Source: Xenopus tropicalis | Lineage: Eukaryota; Chordata; Amphibia; Anura; Pipidae | Assembly: GCF_000004195.4 (NCBI RefSeq) | Contig: NC_030684.2 | Location: forward strand, 108,220,429 to 108,284,428 | Length of the DNA stretch: 64,000 nucleotides | Direction of reading: 5' to 3' | In this document: one piece after another, positions 62,255-64,000 of the stretch | Layout of the letters: every line of letters begins with the position of its first letter | Position numbering within the stretch: the stretch's first letter is position 1 | The notes under the pieces: model-generated | Databases searched by the model: none | Told to the model about the DNA's origin: nothing | Seen by the model: the letters and a program-made list of their open reading frames with translations, nothing else | Made by a program: the position numbers and the translations under genes

Positions 62255-62859
62255 GCATTTACATGTACCTAAAACAGAGAGTGATGTTGTGTAAGACTTT
62301 TTAGTTTTAAAGGAAAATACTTCTGCTCCTGAAAAAATGAATTGCTTCTTATTATGTATTACCTGGTACAAGTGTTGGAATGTTGCTTTTTGTCCCTAAA
62401 GTACTCACTTGAGCAATTTTGGGCTGGCAATCATCAATCCTAGCTCTGTCAGGAGCTTGTCATTCAAATGCATAGGTGGCCAGGTCAGACACTTCTGCCA
62501 ACAGGTCTCGGTTTGTGCTAGTGGTGATAGCAGACAAGGCACTTTGTTGTTTTGCAGGACGTCTCCTCTCCTGCAGGCAATAATGCGCCCAAAAACACCT
62601 GAATGAATGGATATCACCATGTAAATCACTTTACATGCCTTACACTGACATAATTCTAGGGAAATCCTAAGGCAGAGGTTTCCTGTGGGCTACAAAGAGC
62701 CTGCAATCACCCTCCGCCTTAGGGCAATGACACATGGAGCTACGTGTCGCGGCTACAAAATAGACAATACTAATAATAGTAGAAACTATTTTCAGTATAG
62801 TCTGTGGCAGGGTATTTTCTGGCATTTTTTAGCCACGACAAGTAGCACAGTGTGTCATA

Positions 62860-63170
62860 TCCCTTATCGCCAAGCGAGCGAATCTTCACCCGATATCCCC
62901 ACCTACGGGTGGCGATATCAGGGAGGCATGTAGGCGAATTCTGCACGCGGCAATGGGCAATGGGGCAGTCGGTTCGGGGACCACATCAACGAGCCGATGC
63001 GGTCCTCGATCCGACTGGATTTTCTAACCTGGCCGATCGATATCTGGCCAATTTCAGGCCAGATATCGGTCGGCCAGGCCCCTCGGTTCTGCCCCTACAC
63101 GGGCCGATAAGCTGCCGAATCAGTCCAAGGGACCGATATCGGCAGCTATAATCGGCCCGTGTATGGGGGG
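62860..63170. repeat. MITE with ATATCGG/CCGATAT inverted pairs
   Basis: The region is GC-rich, with CCGATCGATATCTGGCCAAT, GCCAGATATCGGTCGGCC and CGGCCCGTGTATGGGGGG. This matches the style of the CGTGTATGGC MITE family. It is the only notable structure just downstream of BRMS1L. Confidence 0.55.
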
Positions 63171-63304
63171 ACTTTTAGTGTCTTTCAAGACAATTACCCT
63201 TTACATTGAATACATTGTTGACTTAAGAGGCCTTTGATTTAGCTGTAAAAGTTGAAACAATACCAGCTATAGCTGAGGCAGGCTAATTAACAATTACATT
63301 TTGG

Positions 63305-63305
<1 letters not shown>

Positions 63306-63348
<43 letters not shown>
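63306..63348. repeat. (TA)n microsatellite
   Basis: About 21 uninterrupted TA repeats downstream of BRMS1L. Confidence 0.97.
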
Positions 63349-64000
63349 CATGACTAAATAACAAAGCACTATTAAACCTTGTGCAATAAAGACAAAATTA
63401 AGTAAAACATTATCCCTTTGAGTTTTTAAACCTGACTCCAATCCAAGTTACAAACCAGAACATAGATTATAATGTGATTTATACACAGAGTTTAAATGAA
63501 GCAGGTGACATATTCTTGACAGCACAAATTGTGATCATCAGTGTATTGTATTTTATTGTATGAAATGTCTATCAAATATATGAAATTGTTTGTACTGGTG
63601 TTTTAGGCCTCTGGGATATTGCCACTTATGAATTTGTTAATTAAGTGCAAACAAAATGGAGAGAAAGAGATTGCTAGGTGCCAGTGGAAATATTGTACAA
63701 TATTAAGCACTTATTAAACAATGGCACACGGTTGGCCAACTACTGCTTCTCACTTTTGTGCATCTTTAGTCACCTCTGTGATGCATTTTTTATCAAAATG
63801 CATCAGTTAACAGCGCAAAACAGATTTTTTTTAAACTATTACATTTGATGTGGGGCTAGCCTTATTCTTAGTTTCCCAGATGCCCTCAGCCATGTGACTT
63901 GTGCTCTGATAAACTTCAGTTTCTCTTTACTGCTGCACTGCAAATTGAGATCACCCTCCTCCCCCCCAGCAGTCGATCAGCAAAACAAAAAGCAGGTTAC

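Larger units (their letters stand above)
60375..62280 (+). other. Probable BRMS1L 3' UTR
   Basis: Non-coding sequence follows the TGA. The best poly(A) signal is AATAAA at 62249-62254, followed about 25 nt later by GU-rich GTGATGTTGTGT. Weaker candidates are ATTAAA at 60654-60659 and AATAAA at 61805-61810, the latter without an obvious GU-rich element. Alternative 3' ends are plausible. Confidence 0.5.
62285..64000. other. Downstream of BRMS1L: no gene seen
   Basis: AT-rich intergenic sequence with MITE fragments at 62705-62850 and 62860-63170 and the TA repeat. No exon with conserved coding potential was recognised on either strand. Confidence 0.6.

Overview
The window is vertebrate nuclear DNA, almost certainly from a clawed frog (Xenopus; I cannot separate X. 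tropicalis from X. laevis). It holds the 5' part of one multi-exon gene and all of a second. Most of the remainder is introns and intergenic DNA packed with small DNA transposons of frog type: T2/Kolobok-like MITEs with TTAAAGG ends, hAT MITEs with 8-bp duplications, Harbinger-like TTA elements, TA-flanked elements and Tc1. There are no operons, bacterial genes or CRISPR arrays.

Minus strand, 242-41722: the first 13 coding exons (about 570 codons) of RALGAPA1, the catalytic alpha-1 subunit of the Ral GTPase-activating complex. I placed every exon by splice signals, unbroken phase and family similarity. The GAP domain lies downstream of these exons and beyond the left edge. Intron 4 holds a full-length Tc1-like transposon (10334-11947) with an uninterrupted 340-codon DD34E transposase and 210-bp terminal repeats that look identical. 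Intron 1 (20 kb) holds a SPIN-like hAT element, a Tc1 transposase relic, a minisatellite-bearing Harbinger-like element and many MITEs.

Region 41723-48734: a 7-kb head-to-head intergenic interval. It has a CpG-rich promoter at each end, a second copy of the 52-bp minisatellite, and a MITE carrying two perfect NRF1-type palindromes.

Plus strand, 48735-60374: the complete BRMS1L gene, with ten coding exons and a 322-codon frame. Its product is a Sds3/BRMS1-family subunit of the Sin3-HDAC corepressor. The intron after exon 6 has AT-AC ends with a textbook U12-type donor, so this gene depends on the minor spliceosome. A CpG-rich MITE ends 14 bp before exon 2. The likely 3' UTR runs to about 62.28 kb. 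The rest, to 64 kb, is repeat-rich with no gene seen.

The two genes are functionally unrelated (Ral signalling and chromatin repression) but are neighbours in the same arrangement in mammals as I recall. No clearly new biological system is visible. The strongest leads are the U12 intron, the higher-order minisatellite inside a transposon, the apparently young Tc1 copy, the SPIN copy, and MITE insertions at BRMS1L splice and promoter-like sites.
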